Positions 45,636 through 60,200 of a stretch of 64,000 nucleotides of DNA are shown here, piece by piece. Origin of the DNA: Siphonodentalium dalli (Eukaryota > Mollusca > Scaphopoda > Gadilida > Siphonodentaliidae); assembly GCA_032622095.1 (NCBI GenBank), contig CP136069.1, positions 68,409,319 through 68,473,318 on the forward strand, read 5' to 3'. The notes beneath the pieces are model-generated. The model saw only the letters and a list, made by a program, of their open reading frames with translations, ran no database searches and was not told the origin of the DNA. Numbering within the stretch: the stretch's first letter is position 1; each line of letters opens with the position of its first letter. A program made the position numbers and the translations under genes.

Positions 45636-47280
45636 GATTGTAGTTATATTTTGTATATGATTGGTCTCAAGTTACCATATATCCTAGGTACTTTTCTGTG
45701 TATCAATTTACACTCAATTAGCCAAAGCTTGGTTAAGCAAAAATATAAAACGGTCCACAAAAACAAAATACAAACCAGTCCCAGCTCAACAAAAATAGCC
45801 AATATAAGGTCTATCAGAATGTATGAAGAATTAAAGATGTAACTAAGATAAAGAAATTTTATAATGTTGATCAAGCTGGTACGTAATTTAAAAGAGAAAT
45901 AAAAGACTGTGACAAGAAATTTGAGCTTGGTGATTAGTACATTGGGGGGGGGGGGGGGGTGGGGGAAATTAAATTGGGGCAGAGGTCTAAATTAGTAGCG
46001 GTGGGTTACCAGAATCATTACTATTTTTTTTTAACCTGAACAGTGCACTGAAGCCCAAATAAAGTATATTATGAAAAAGGCATCCCATACATGCTACTGC
46101 TGTAGTACTTGTATTACACTTACGCTACCGGTAACACATGTCTGAGTTACTTATTGCCAAATTTGCCATTACACTGTAACTCCTCCATCCCCCACGCCAC
46201 CATTCATTTTCAAACAGTTTACATTCAGTGACTCTAGTATAGGGATGTTGGTGTATATAGAGGGTTTTCATTGGCACCCCCACCCCCTGAACACTTTGGT
46301 AGACATTTTACAGATGGTACTTAAACATTTTCATACTTTTTGTCTTAATCTTAAAGGTACTCAATCCGAGTCCCCATATCAACAAGTTACAACTGAACAA
46401 CATTTCTTCAAAATACGCTTTTGTTATCAGAATCGATCAATTACAACATAATAATGCTAACGGCTGTCAACTATGGTATAAAATTTATCAAAATGTGTTA
46501 TTTATCAACATGTTGTTCAACAAAATTTGGCCATATTACCACTTGATTTTAGAGTTATCCATCTTCATCCACTGCTTCATCCGCAATTTTGTCCAAGACC
46601 GTTGGTTTGACGAATATTTTCTGGGCCACAAATAATTACACATTTCGAGAAATAACAAATTTCAAAAATCGATATCTGATCAACCTGACCTTTGATGGGT
46701 GGGTTTCTCAACTCAATAAACCCCAAAGAAATAGTCATCTGGGAGCATTAATTCGGATTATGCATCTTTAAAACAACAAATTTTACACTAAATTAAATAC
46801 TGTTTGGAAATTCAAGCTATCAGTTTCAGATTCAGAACAGTTTCAACTACTTTCAGTATCTGAATCTGTTTTTGGTCTGAAATTTCCAAAGGTGTACTTG
46901 TGTCAGGTACAAATTTCCAATTGTTGACATTGACAGTCATTGTTTACCAAAGTTGGAGATTAGACAGTCATTTAACAGTGTCACGGCACACACACACCCC
47001 ACTTCACTTTTCAAAGACCGTGAAGTGATGAGAAGTCTTAAATTAAAAATCCTCACCAATGTTACTGTCACTGACTCACTCGTCGACTGAAATTGGCCAT
47101 AACATTAACAATGTGTCAAATTAATGTAAGTATCTAACTTTTATTTTATTTAATCATGGTTGGTCGAATACATATGCTCTAAATAGATCGTGATTTATAA
47201 CCGATTGTTAATGTTATTGAACATTCAGTTATTTCAGTATTCAGCTTTTCAAGTTCAAATCGGCATCTTCAAAACTTTGT
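45636..47280. other. No gene recognised
   Basis: G16 run at 45944-45959 and AT-rich DNA. No domain in any frame. Confidence 0.5.
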
Positions 47281-48167
47281 TGATATCCGCGCACCGTTAA
47301 TGCTGGATAGCCTGCGACGAAAGACCATCCTGTTAGATTTGTGCGCATGCGTAAATCGGACCTTCCCGGTTGGGGTTCCTTCTCACGCTTACCGGGCAAA
47401 ATAATGGCCGGCGTTTTAGTACGCATCGTCGCATAATAATTTCCAACTTAGTGAACGTTCAGACGACAACGATTCAATCGCAAGTGGACGAATCGGGCCC
47501 TACAAAATCGTGGATAGTTTGTTCACACGATTGCGATGTTGTCGTAGATGATGATATCGAGGGTTGTTCGTAAGTCATGGTTAATCACGTGATTGACTAC
47601 CGAATCCCCGATTAACAAGTGACTGCAAATGATGCAACTTGAATTGCCTGTGATGTCCATTTTACAAACGTGAAACAACAATTAATAGGAATACATAAAG
47701 CTACATGATATTCGCGATACAATTATATTATTTGTTTTAGTTTTCGGTTTGTTTCAGTAGCTGCCGGAAGAGATGAACGGCAACCCAAAAATGTCGCTTA
47801 GCAACCGCGATCCTCATTTCAAGTTAGTTGGGGAATTTACGCAATTACCGAAATGGCGGATGTATTATGCCGGTCTCACAAGACGGCGAACACAGTAGAA
47901 GGTCGGATCGTCACAAACTTAGTCCATATACTAATGGCTGTTTTACCTATATACGGCATGCTTGGAAATTATACCCACAAAACATTCGACGTGGACAACT
48001 ACACGAGTGTATTACCCAAGAACAAAGAGACACATTTTCACGGCCAATATATAATTATATAGTTGATCAGTTAATATTTTTTTCCGCGCACGATGATAAA
48101 ACCGATGGTTTCCAGTTCATGTTCCCGTCATCAGTTTGTTGCATCGATAAGTGGTCTTTGTGTTGAT
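47281..48167 (+). other. Less AT-rich stretch with possible 5' gene end (unproven)
   Basis: CpG-containing DNA with TGCGCATGCG (47342) and GGCAAC/AGCAAC words near 47780-47805. Two overlapping plus-strand starts are seen, MNGNPKMSLSNRDPHFK (47773) and MADVLCRSHKTANTV (47853, GAAATGG context). Neither has a recognisable domain or clear donor, so no gene is called. Confidence 0.2.
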
Positions 48168-48224
48168 TTACGAAGACGTCGGCGCCCAGTTGTGGTTGTG
48201 TAGGTGCTCTAGTTCATAGTACGT
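48168..48224 (-). CDS. Gene B exon 5 (terminal)
   Basis: Acceptor GGTTCTATTGCAG, then 18 codons TYYELEHLHNHNWAPTSS and TAA. His-rich end; six residues longer than in gene A. Confidence 0.8.
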   Translation of the reverse strand, partial: TYYELEHLHNHNWAPTSS

Positions 48225-51200
48225 CTGCAATAGAACCAAAAAAATAATAACCGATAATTGCCTGTCATACTATATATATACACCAAGCAACAGCAAGCAT
48301 TGATATAAACACAGATAAAACAGCCAACAACATACACAAGTATTTAATAGAGGGCTTATGAAGCTTGTTTTTGCATTTACAATAATTAAGGCGAGTTTGT
48401 TTTTTGCTAATTATTGCTATACCGGTACACAGTTAGCAGAAAACGCTACAAAATTTCTATTATATTAAAGAATATTCGTACATGTTTAGGAAAATTTAAT
48501 ACATGCACCTTGTTACTATGCTACGCGTCCCTCGGTATATATGAAACTACTTATAATTTAATCGAACGTGTTAATATTTGCTGATGTTTGCACCCTTTTA
48601 TACAACATTTTTTGAAGACTCAGTTCGAGAAGATGGATATCCCATATACACAATAGACCCGAGTATACACAGGTTTTGTGTTTAGATAATTTTACTATAA
48701 CTAATTGAAATTTAAGAAAACATCAAATTAGTGGGCACCAAAAGTATAAAATTAGTATCGTGCATGCCTTGTAGAAACAATAATATCTTTTACATCTATT
48801 CTCAACCAACTTTTAGCAGTGCTGTGATATAATTGTAGGATTTATAAAGGTGAGGTGACAACCTCCAGTATATATTGAAATGACACAATATGTGCATTAC
48901 TATAGTGCAGTTTGAAGACAAATGGCCGCCATATAGTTACTACGGAACATCCAGGTATTATCGCTCATCCGATGAGTCTTCTTTAGAAAACGAAGGAAGA
49001 GACATACATGTATACATTTGATTATCGAGATGGACAAGTTAAAACCACCAAACACGTCATAGCCAGTTTGGTTTCATTTCGGCTTAAAATCAACGACCGA
49101 CGGAAAACCGAAAGATGATTCACATGCCATGCGTCATTAGGACGCCACGCATTGTCAAGATCACACGTTGTCCAATGTTCATGTCAGCGTGACACTGCAT
49201 TCACACCCGAATATTGAATTGCCAACTGCATGTTCCAAAGGACCTTGACCAGCAAAAATGTTCGGACATTATTATCGACGGTATTTAATCATACCGCGGT
49301 ATTTCATTTAATATCGTAGTCGGTATTTTGAAGGTGGATACCGCGAAGCCCTACCTCACCGCTTTCCCCGCACAACGAAACATGAGCATTTTTGTTACAC
49401 TTTGCAACACCACGTGTTCAACTCCAATAAAGTCATCGCTCATTTGTTATGCGCTTAACTTGCGAAAACAGTTACCTCATTTAACGGAACAAAGCTGTGA
49501 TTTGTAACTATGCCATCGGAAATTGGTAAACAGCGATATTTATTCGTAATGCATGGACAACGAAACATAGAAATATGGACGAATTGATTTTTGTACTCGA
49601 ACACCTAACCCGGAACAACGGAAGTATATGAAGTGACTGCTCCGTGCAAGTTCAACTACCGTAGATACTGAGACGAATCAGATAGTTATTGAAAACTCAT
49701 TGAAGTTCAATGAAATATTTTGTTTTGCAACATACAATACTGAAATGATATACATGTATCCCGCCTTCTCTTCTCCCCATTTGTAAATATGTACATATCA
49801 TTGTTATTTACAAATTGTATTTATGTTAAATGTTGTATCTCAATACTCATATTGTTTTGTTAGTTTGGAGAATAAACTTGATTGATTGATTGATTGAAAC
49901 TGACTTCATCCATTAACTATTTACTTCTCGGAGGCCTTACAATGGTGCTTAACACATCGTTAGCTAGATTTGAATTAATGTATATTGTATTTTAAAACTA
50001 GGGCAAAAAACAGTGACGTTTTATTTTCTAGCCGCAGTTATCAAAATTGGTCTGAAATATCTGAAAGATGGTATTACGCTTCCGGGTCAAAATTACAGCA
50101 ACCTATTCTATAAATCCCATTTTCTAGTCCAACAATTGTTATACAGACACAACTAAATATTGGATATATTATTCGTCTATAAAGACATAATGAAGTGGTT
50201 TATTTCTATCGTAATTTGCCACGAAATCTATAGATTATTCAATTTGCCTTGGTTGAGGTTGCTAACAAGATAGATATCCCTCTTGGTACGCTCCAAACGT
50301 TTTCGCGGAATTGTCTGTTCTAAAAATATCTCCTAAAACTGCCCCGCGAATATGATACAAAATTCTAAAGAAAATTGATATTAATTGAGAGAGAGAGGTG
50401 TCTTGACATATGTCATCGGTTCATATATATTATTGAATACCCTGCAATATATATAATACTTGATGGGAAGAGATAGACAAGCTTCAAATAATAATGGTTA
50501 GACGAGTGATGTGTTCACTTACCCGGGCCCAGTATGTCACATATTCTGTTTCATCAACTGCCCCATTTTCTGCAAATGAACAAAATGAATGTTTAAAGGG
50601 GGCTGTACATTAAATCCGGCCATTTATGGGACCATCTCCTTGTATTCTGTACATAATATATGCAGCAAATGATGGAACGTGAACCTGCATAGATTAGTGT
50701 AAAAAAACATGCGAACAACATGATAATTATAATGAAAATGACCCGAGTCATAAATAATTTTCATTATACTGACCATGTTGTTGCATTTTGAACTAACCCG
50801 TGGCTCAAATTCATTCATTTGTTGCATATATTATGTAGAGTATAAAATGAGAAAGTCCCATAAATGGCCGGATTTTGTGCACAGTACTCTTCTCGTCTTG
50901 GCGTCTGAAACTACGTACTACGTGTGTGTGGAGGGCATATATGTCTTGTACGATTCGCATCTCGAATTTAAAGATACCATGTCCGATTTGAAGACATGAA
51001 ACCACCATCTGGTCCCATTAATCATGTCATGACTGGAGCTTCCTGACATGTTGGGAAAACCCTGTGCCCATGCATTCTCTTATATATGCGAGTCACCCAT
51101 AGGGCGCCTCGCATATATAAGATAACGCATTGGCCTATCAATTTATAGCTTGATATTGTAAGCCCGTGCATTCTCTTATATCTGCGAGTCTTCCTATGTG

Positions 51201-54200
51201 AAACTCGCATATATAAGAGAATGCACTGGCAGATGGTCTTTAAAGTTGCATCAGCGCAGCTCCGGTAATGGAAGGGTTAATAGGATGTTTTATTGCCAAA
51301 TACTGAATTTAAAGGCCCCATTTGATAGTGCCTTGCTATACGGTTTTACTAACAATCCATGACAATAAAATTGGAACGTCTCAGAAGGTGCCCGTTGAGT
51401 AATAGAAAATATTTGAAATCATAGACACATTTCCCCCGTTTCTCTCCCAGAATGCAACATAATTCAAAATAAAATACAGAGTTATTCCCCTTCCATTGAA
51501 AATAATAGGCTTTGCTGTGCATTTCAGATGAAACAAGCATAGAAAACACGTCGGTACGTGAAAAGAAAAGAGAAGAAAGAGACATGCTTGCCACTTACTC
51601 TCTGCAAGCTAATATTAGCTATTAAAGATGGAGGCAAAGTTATACGATATATAAATACCATGAATGATATTTTTGTCCGCGCAGATTGCGAGGTTAGCTG
51701 GAAAACACAGTCACCAATTACAAATGGTATGCTTCAAGCTATACATGGTAAACTACTGAACCAATTTTTATGTCAATGGAATAATGACATATCGAAATCC
51801 TCACGTGGAGAATTATATCGTATGTTGAAGGAATCCCCATCACTTAATCGTTATTATATTGAACTTCCCTTCAATGTTATTATTCCTATACAGCGAATGC
51901 GTACAACGAATCACAGGTTGGGTGTGGAAACTATGAAATGGTCTTGATCTAAGACCAAATCAAAAGGGAAGTCACCAGATAGCTCATGTAAACTATGCGG
52001 TGCCACCATGTGCGATGAATTTAATTTTGTAATGGTCTGTCCAGAATTAAACGAGCTTAGAGCTAAATACTTCGACAAATGGCAATTGACTAGCCCATCG
52101 AGAGACACTTTCTACAATTTATTGAACTCTGACGACATGATAAAGCTCCGCAAACTGGCGACTTTCATCAAAATTGGATTGAACAAAATTCGATAACTGT
52201 TCCAACTGTTTTGTTTGTTTTCTCCCACATAAATCACGCAGATATTGATATATACAACAAAATTTAATAGAACGAAACCTAATTGCTTTTTTGTAAATGT
52301 TGAATAATTTGCTTTCAAATTTCTATTAAAATGCATTTAATAGTCTCATATTCTTACAAGCGAAAGTTAACAGTCCTTTTTTTATGTTGTAATTGTTTAA
52401 GGAAGTACAGATAGTTTCACGCATATATATAATTGTATGTGTCTATGTATGCATAATTGTTGTTATATATTGGGTGTGATGATTGTTTTTCAGTATTTAC
52501 TGTTTGCATGTGTATTTTCAAATATTTGGACCGGAGCGTTCTCATTTGTACATAGTGTATTATATGTTTTCTCATGTACCAAATTACCAATTGGCTGGGA
52601 ATAAAGCATTACTTACTTACTTACTGTACCTTAACAAAAACTACATGTTCACAGTTTATCACACCGGATAAGTTGACAATACAGTGTTTTGGAGCTTCAT
52701 TTTTCAAGTGTATATAATATGGCATACATTTTATATAATGTGATCTGGGGGTTGATTCGAAAATTTAGTGGGCCTTTAATAATACGTTTTGAGTTTCCGT
52801 CAGCCTATTGAACACTCAGATTGTTAAACCTTCTTTTTCAGTAATCACATTGTTGATGTTCGTACCACGCGAATTCACCTTCCATATATCTGGAGAAGAA
52901 ATACCGGTGCAATCATATTAGTCAACAGGAACCACCCACCATAGCATAACCTGGTCAAGTACTCGAATGAGGACACCCCAATAGCATGGCCTGGAACGTT
53001 CATACCCAGTATAGCTAGGTGTGTAAAATATATAGAACGAGACACATATGTGGCCTGACCAATGTTATTGCACGAGTTTGTTGTGACACGATGTCAAAAC
53101 TAGAATAGAGTCTTACATGGCGGTACGACAAACGATTGCAATAACGTTAAAATGTTCACACAACACTGTGTTGTTCTATGTTTATTGCACACTCTGAGGA
53201 ATGTAGCCTATATTAATCTGAACGTTATGTCGATATTGCTTCATTTTATTGAACAAACTTGTAATTTATGTAGACTATACCTCATAATTTAGTGAAGACA
53301 TTTTCTGTTACAGTTGACGTCTTCAACTACGTTGTCAATTTAATTGGTTTGTATAGTATTTTATTGAACATTTTGAAATCTTCGATATTTAGTTGTATTT
53401 TGCAAAAATAAACCAACGGTAGTGCAATATATATGTATATTGTTACTCTCTTACTGTCTCCATCCAATATAACGTAGAACGCGTCGTAATCATGCTTGTC
53501 TAGGTGGTCATCTTCATCCACGTCGTATAAATTATACAGCTCCTGAGCCAGATCATGTAACCCGGGAGTGTTTCGGTCGACGAAGGATATGTACTCGGCT
53601 CGAGTGATGCGATGGTCGCCTGAAACAGAAACGAGAAGTTCACTGTACATGTTATCACGGGGGGGGGGGGGGACGGGGGCAGTGGTCTAAGATTATGCCG
53701 GTGATGTTGACGACGTCGTTGATGATGATGATGATGATGATGATGATGACGATGATATTAATGATGATAATGACGATGATAATGACTATGATGTTGATGT
53801 TAATGTTGATACATGCCGATGACGACGTTAATTGTGATGATGGTGATGACGAAAACGGTGATAAGGATGCTGCTGATGGTGATGATGATGATTATGACTA
53901 TGATGATGACGATGTTGATACATTATGACCACGGCAGCCAAACGCAACGGCCATAGTATATTTGTGTTGAGTGTGTATTTCACAAGAATTATGATCGAGT
54001 GAAACTAAGCAATTCACAAATAGCTGGATTGGAGCCACTGAAAGCATCCCAGAGACAATAGACACATCCAGCAAGCCCCTATTTTAATTTTAATTATCAA
54101 AATGTAAATAACATTTCCGATAGCGGTTTTGTTATTTGAATTTCACCCATAACACGTTGTAGAAGAATAGAGGAGACTCTGGAAGCCACTGAAATAATTT

Positions 54201-57200
54201 CAGAGCCCGTAGACATCGGTCATCCAAACCGGCCATTTTAAAACCATTTTAACATTTAACATTACATTATTATAGTTGTAGGATATTATTTTTTTGGCTA
54301 GTCGTTCAAAAGCATTCATATCTCCTACACATGTATAACGATATGAAATTCATTACAATTATATTCATTCTTACTGTTTTCAATATATATATATGTAATA
54401 TCTATTTTAACTACATAATAATTTAAATTCAACTGTTAACAAATGGTATTTTAAACTACAGGATAACTGGTTATACGTGTAATTAATTTTATAGTCGATC
54501 AAAAGCTCTTCAGAGATTGTGTTTGTATAGTCTATAGAGTTTTACCTCCGACTTTTAAATACACTAGATCTTATCTTATCTTATCTTGTATTATCTTGTC
54601 GTATCTTACAACAACAGACAATAACTAATATAATTTAATATATTGTCGTGGCTTTGTCCGTGCGCCAAAAATCAAATGGAGGTGTCAACCAGCACTAACA
54701 GACAGACAGGCTACTGTTACGATGCCAATATGATTTTGTCGACGTGGTATAATTTAATTATCGGAACGAGTAGGGTGGATTCTTTTTTCCGGCGTCAAGC
54801 ATGTTACATCTGTTTGGGTTTCAGATAAAGGAATAAATATAAACGTTGCATGGAATAATCTCACTCAATGTAACTTTCGTACTTGAGGTCAATGCGATGA
54901 ATGTCCAAAGAAATTTAAATTAGGCCAGGGAATCGGTTCCATGGCTCGTTGGAAGTATACTCTTTGCAAGAAGAAATATTTTCTCAACATTTTTTTTACT
55001 GCATGGTGGTGAAACTTCAACTTCATTGAATGTTCCCTCGTTCTAGAGAATAAATTATATTATATTATAATGGCCGTTGAGATTTGTGTACACCTCCATC
55101 ATATCGCCGCGAATTATACGATATATCAGAGAGATCAAATTCAAGATAAGCTATATACAGACATACGATAAAGCTTCTGATACATGCGATGTAACCCAGA
55201 TACACGAATCAAGATATATCGAGCGTTGTATATGAAATAATTATACACCTTCACTCGGGGTTCGTGATGTTGGATCGAAGTTCGAAATTCGGTGGAGATT
55301 GGCATGAAGTTAGATTGAAGTTCGAATTTCGAAATTCAGATTGAAATTCAAACTCTAATTTGTGTTTGCCTCTAATTCGTGCGATATGGATCGAATTTCG
55401 AAATTCATATATAAATTCAATATTTCACTTTTTCGGAGATACTGATGGACCTAGAAAATCACTTTTGACCTAAAATTCGAGAAGGGGAGCACGAACTAGA
55501 TCACAACAAAGAATTTGAGGAAAAATAAAATTATAGTCTGAATTTCGAACTTCGATCCAGATCGAAATTAGCCCATATTGAAATACAGATTGAAATTTAA
55601 AACTATAGATCGAGTAACTTCTCGAAGCTGAGCGCTGAGCGTTAGTTTGCTGGATTCTATTACGGAAAGTATAAAAATATCAAGTTGCAGCTCGATCCAG
55701 CCATAAACAGTGCCATTTCCCTTCAGCACCACCCTTACCTCAATATTGAAAATGTCCAGCGCTATGGCGAAAGTTCGAAATTCGCCCAGATTGAAATTCA
55801 GATTGAAATTCAAAGTTATAGATCGAGTAATCTCTCGAAGCCTATTGCGTTAGTTTGCTGGATTCTCTTACGGAAAGTATAACAAAAATACCAAGTTTCA
55901 GCTCGATCCAGCCATAAACGGTGCCACTTCAGCACCACCACTCAAATATTGAACACGAAAGTCCAGCAGTATGTAAGAAAAAGTGAACATCGGAACTACG
56001 AATACAATAACGAATAGGTACAGTAATTGTAATGCCGAATGTCGAAATATAGACTATTCCGTCGTCCAGTTGAGCTCTTTAAGTTTACTTATATTTAGAC
56101 GAGAGCTACATGTGCATATTTTTATTTTACGCTATACGCAATGTATACTGAAATGTCCGCCATATATACCACTCGTGTGTTTCAGACATTTTATTTTTCG
56201 AAAGCCCACTCGTAGTCCTAATAACTAATATTAAGTTTGCATGGTATTTTTTGCAGGCATTTCGTCACAGAAAACAATATGGTGGCAGAATATGCACCAT
56301 AAATGCATAACGTTATTTATTAATTAGCTATAGGTTATCGGCCGCAATAATATAAGTAGAAAGCTGTCCGTGTCATAAGTAACAAAAGTTGGCTAATAAG
56401 TGGAAAACACGACCAATAAGTAAAAAAAAAAAGTCGGCCAATAAGTAGAAAGGCGGCCAATAAGTCAACGGTAACGTCATACGTATTTAGCTCGATTGGC
56501 AAAGAATATTGGGTCGACGAACGATATATGGATTACAGTTGCTTTCGGATGAATTTCGGACTGTCACTGTTTTTTTGGGGGGAGTAAATATACGTGGATG
56601 AACTATATGTAATCGTATCCATATAATTCCCAGCTTCAAGCTATTCACAAAGTTTACAAGAACAAAATTGCTGGAATAATTGTTAATTTAATAAAGCTCC
56701 ATATTTATGTTAATATATTCATCCTGTGAAATAATAATTGCCAATGTTGCTGATTAATAAAATACTTATTAATTGGTTGTTTCCATTTTGGCCGAGTTAT
56801 GAGGCCGAGGTCTGTCGTATTGGCCAAGGCATCGGTACCAAAGCCAACGTCATGAGAATTATAGTTAATTCTTGTAGTTCTACATGTGTACTATATAACA
56901 TTTGCCTTAAGTTACCTACATGTTTAATTATTGCGAGCTAATTGCATTTCGGTAGCATCGCTACAGGTGAAAGTTCAGAAGTGTTAAATCTCACATGCAT
57001 GTAGTTAGCCGTGATCCATATGCATTTTATAATCATTTGGACGTTTTTGCACGTTATAGCTGTCTGTATATCGATGTATATATTTTTTCTCCCCCGGCGG
57101 CTTCCCGATAGGTGTGTTCGGTCGTTTTCCGCCTCTTTGTCGTGCGACCCTACTTCGAACACAGACGGTCGTTTTCACTTTTAGCCTTTATACCAGCAGA

Positions 57201-60200
57201 ACGTGTCAGGAAAATTTACGAGTATGTAAACGTACCCGTAATTATTGTCTAACCACCTCTATTTATAGCTGAGAATCGATATGTTGGTTAATGCTCCGCC
57301 TATCTTATACTTAGATTAGATTAAGAATCAGCCAGTTAATGGCATACATTTGAGACGAATTGATTTGGATATATATTATTCTCACCATTAGTATCGCAAA
57401 TAGCGAAGATAAATTCCAATTCAACTCGTGAGAAAATACCGTCTCCATCAAAGTCGTAAGCGTGGAAATCGCGCCTGGCTGTCACGTCGTATGGTCTTAG
57501 ATCGAGCCTAGAAGACAAGATAATGGATTCAAATATAGTGCATCACGGCCTAACAAGTTTTCGTGGTATAACATGATAAATTTGAATCGAAGACACTTGT
57601 TCGCAAACTCTTCTATAAACTAATATTGATTTTATTTAGATTGTTCTGTTATAACACATACAACATATCGGGACAGTGTATCGGGTTATATTTAGAAAAT
57701 AAACGATTTCGCGGAAACGTTCGGAGCCTAGCAAGCGAGAGAACTCTTATCTTGTTGATTCCCTCGATCAAATCAAACCGTCATTTCGATACATATAAAT
57801 ACATGTACCCGGAAGATTTCCGATTAAAGTCATCGATATGGCGCTGAAAATACGTGGTTGTTTCTGACAGTTTTTCGATAAATTTGAAAATCTAGAGCTG
57901 TCGTCGCTCTGACATATTTTTGGAGAGTTTCACGTTAAGGTAATGCAATATACCTTTTGCGGACAATCATAATTGCGATGGATACATGTATAGTGCCGTT
58001 TTTATACGGGGCCCGTATATACACTGTTCGATGTTGTATTTGTTGTGACATCCAATGCGTCTTCTGAGACATATAAAAGTCGTTCCGATATGTATCGACC
58101 TATTTCGATACCGGGACACATTCAATTGCTAATATTATTAGGTGCATTTTGAGCGCACAAACAGCCATGTAGCTTTAAGGGCGCGTACACATGGCCAGCA
58201 AGAAAATATCAGGTATGCTCCATGTGACTTACTTGACCAATGAAATAAATAATACCGGAAAATATCAGACGAAGGCAGCGCGCTGATATTTTATCGCCAG
58301 TTGGTGATATGTGTTCACCTTGAATGGTGGCCATCGGTGTCCGTTAACTATTCTCTATAAGGGACACGCTGATAACCGTTCACGCACTCGAGTAATGATC
58401 CATCAATATTATCGCCTGTTTCAACAATTGACTTCGTAACTCCATTTTGGATTGTTTGACATAATCGATTAGCTATGATATGGATATGTGTGGGGACGTA
58501 TATCTTTTGATAGTTTTCGCTGACGGAGGATGTCCATGGATTTCCGACTGCACCCCCCTCTTGAACCGGGCCAAAGACCCAAGATCACATAATTTAATTT
58601 GCACACCTCCCATCGTCTTTGAATTTCCCATCTGGTACCTCACATGCCTGGAATTTTTACTGGACACCGGGGAGGGAGGGGCCTAGAAGAAATTCCAAAC
58701 CAATATTTTGACCAAAGTAGGAAGAAATGCAAATGTTGGTCTAAAACCACTAATTTCACATACATTAATGGTTGAAAAATCTGACTCAATTTCAAACCAT
58801 TGTTGGTGTTAAATTTCCAACTAATATTGTTTCCAACTGGTTAAAAGTTTGGCCATAGTTGGCGGCGGTCTCATGTCCCCACATCATGCACCCAACTAAG
58901 TTCGGTAACGTAATGTACACCACAGCCCCATGAACCAAGAAACAATCTCCTGAAAACTTCATATGGTGTCTCAATGGGGGTGGGGTCATCCGATTTACCA
59001 CACAACCATAATAACATTTGTCACCCCACATATGCATGCACTATGAAATTATAACATTTCCAAATTTCCAAATAACGTGACCTCTTTCTCATTATGCAGA
59101 AGGTCTTTATGCGTGAGATCAGCAACGTTGCTACAGGTCGGTGGGTGCCTAATCCCACCCGACTTCGGTAATACATTTCAACAGTATTTCACAAAGCTAT
59201 GAATTGCCAAAATGGACTATAGGTTATTTACCGGACCCAATTCACTTGAACCAGCATGACTAATACTGTTCTGATTGAGCTCAATAAACGCCGTCTAAAC
59301 CGCCGCTTTCTCACGGGCGTAATCTTTGCAGCAAGAAAATATCAGTGTGCAATTTTACCTGATATTTTCTTGCAGATATTTTCTTGTACCTTCATGTGTA
59401 CGCGCCCTAAGGGATGAGTAAATATTACCACTCCCCCGCCCCAACCTCCACCCTCCCATAAAAAAACAGCAGGATAAATATATGTTCACCTACAAATGAA
59501 GATAAAATCGAACACATGCAGTGTTTAAAAAATGCAGTTTCCGGCAGGCGTATTGCAGAGGAGCTCGGGCACTCTTTGTCTTTTTCTATTCTAAGTGGAT
59601 TCTTCAATTCAGTTATAAAAGTAATATTTGCAAAATTTGTAGAAGTTATTATCTGAACATAACCTAAGGGAATTATTCGATGAGTATTTAGAAAAAGGAT
59701 TAAAAGTCAAAATCTCAACACTTTTTACCATCTGACGGGTAGCATTTTTGTAACGTTGTGAACTCATATATATTAGTATTATATATAATCATTAAAATAT
59801 CTATTTTCTGTCAGTGGTAGATATGATTGACCCACTTGTTACAGATTATTTTTATTGCATACGCCAGACCAAGTAAATACAAATGTGTTGATCACAACAC
59901 ACGTTTAAAGCAAGTGTACACACGTACATTGGACAATGAATGGAGGACACGTACATTGCTAAATTATGAGTATATTCTTTGATTACTTGGGATTAATTTA
60001 GATTGAGACTGACGCCGCCATTGTCATCCATGTATTTGTCGGCATTTCACTGATCATGTTAAACCTTACTTTACTATAAATACTCATTGACGATTTGTTA
60101 TCCCTCAGGAAATATTCAGATAATACGTTCAACAAACGACCATATCGTAATTTTCTCGATTTATTATGTTATTTGATCATTTCCCTCCAATAAAAAAGAC

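Larger units (their letters stand above)
51311..52777. mobile_element. MITE split by a LINE insertion
   Basis: 51311-51555 matches the left half and 52626-52777 the right half of the intact MITE at 30981-31494 (AAAGGCCCC start; GTGATCTGGGGGTT and AGTGGGCCTTT end). The LINE lies between the halves. Confidence 0.8.

Noticed and set aside
46560-46640. Minus-strand VLDKIADEAVDEDG, similar to the EF-hand 4 start of gene B
   Set aside because: Short, ends in a stop, and lies in the wrong order relative to the other possible third-copy fragments; probably chance.
53695-53928. Met/Asp-rich frame that could look calcium-binding
   Set aside because: A GAT microsatellite in an intron of gene B; no EF-hand spacing.
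58480-58686. 68-codon frame with a hydrophobic stretch
   Set aside because: Lies inside the 58176-59412 transposon, with no similarity I can recognise and an overlapping antisense frame.
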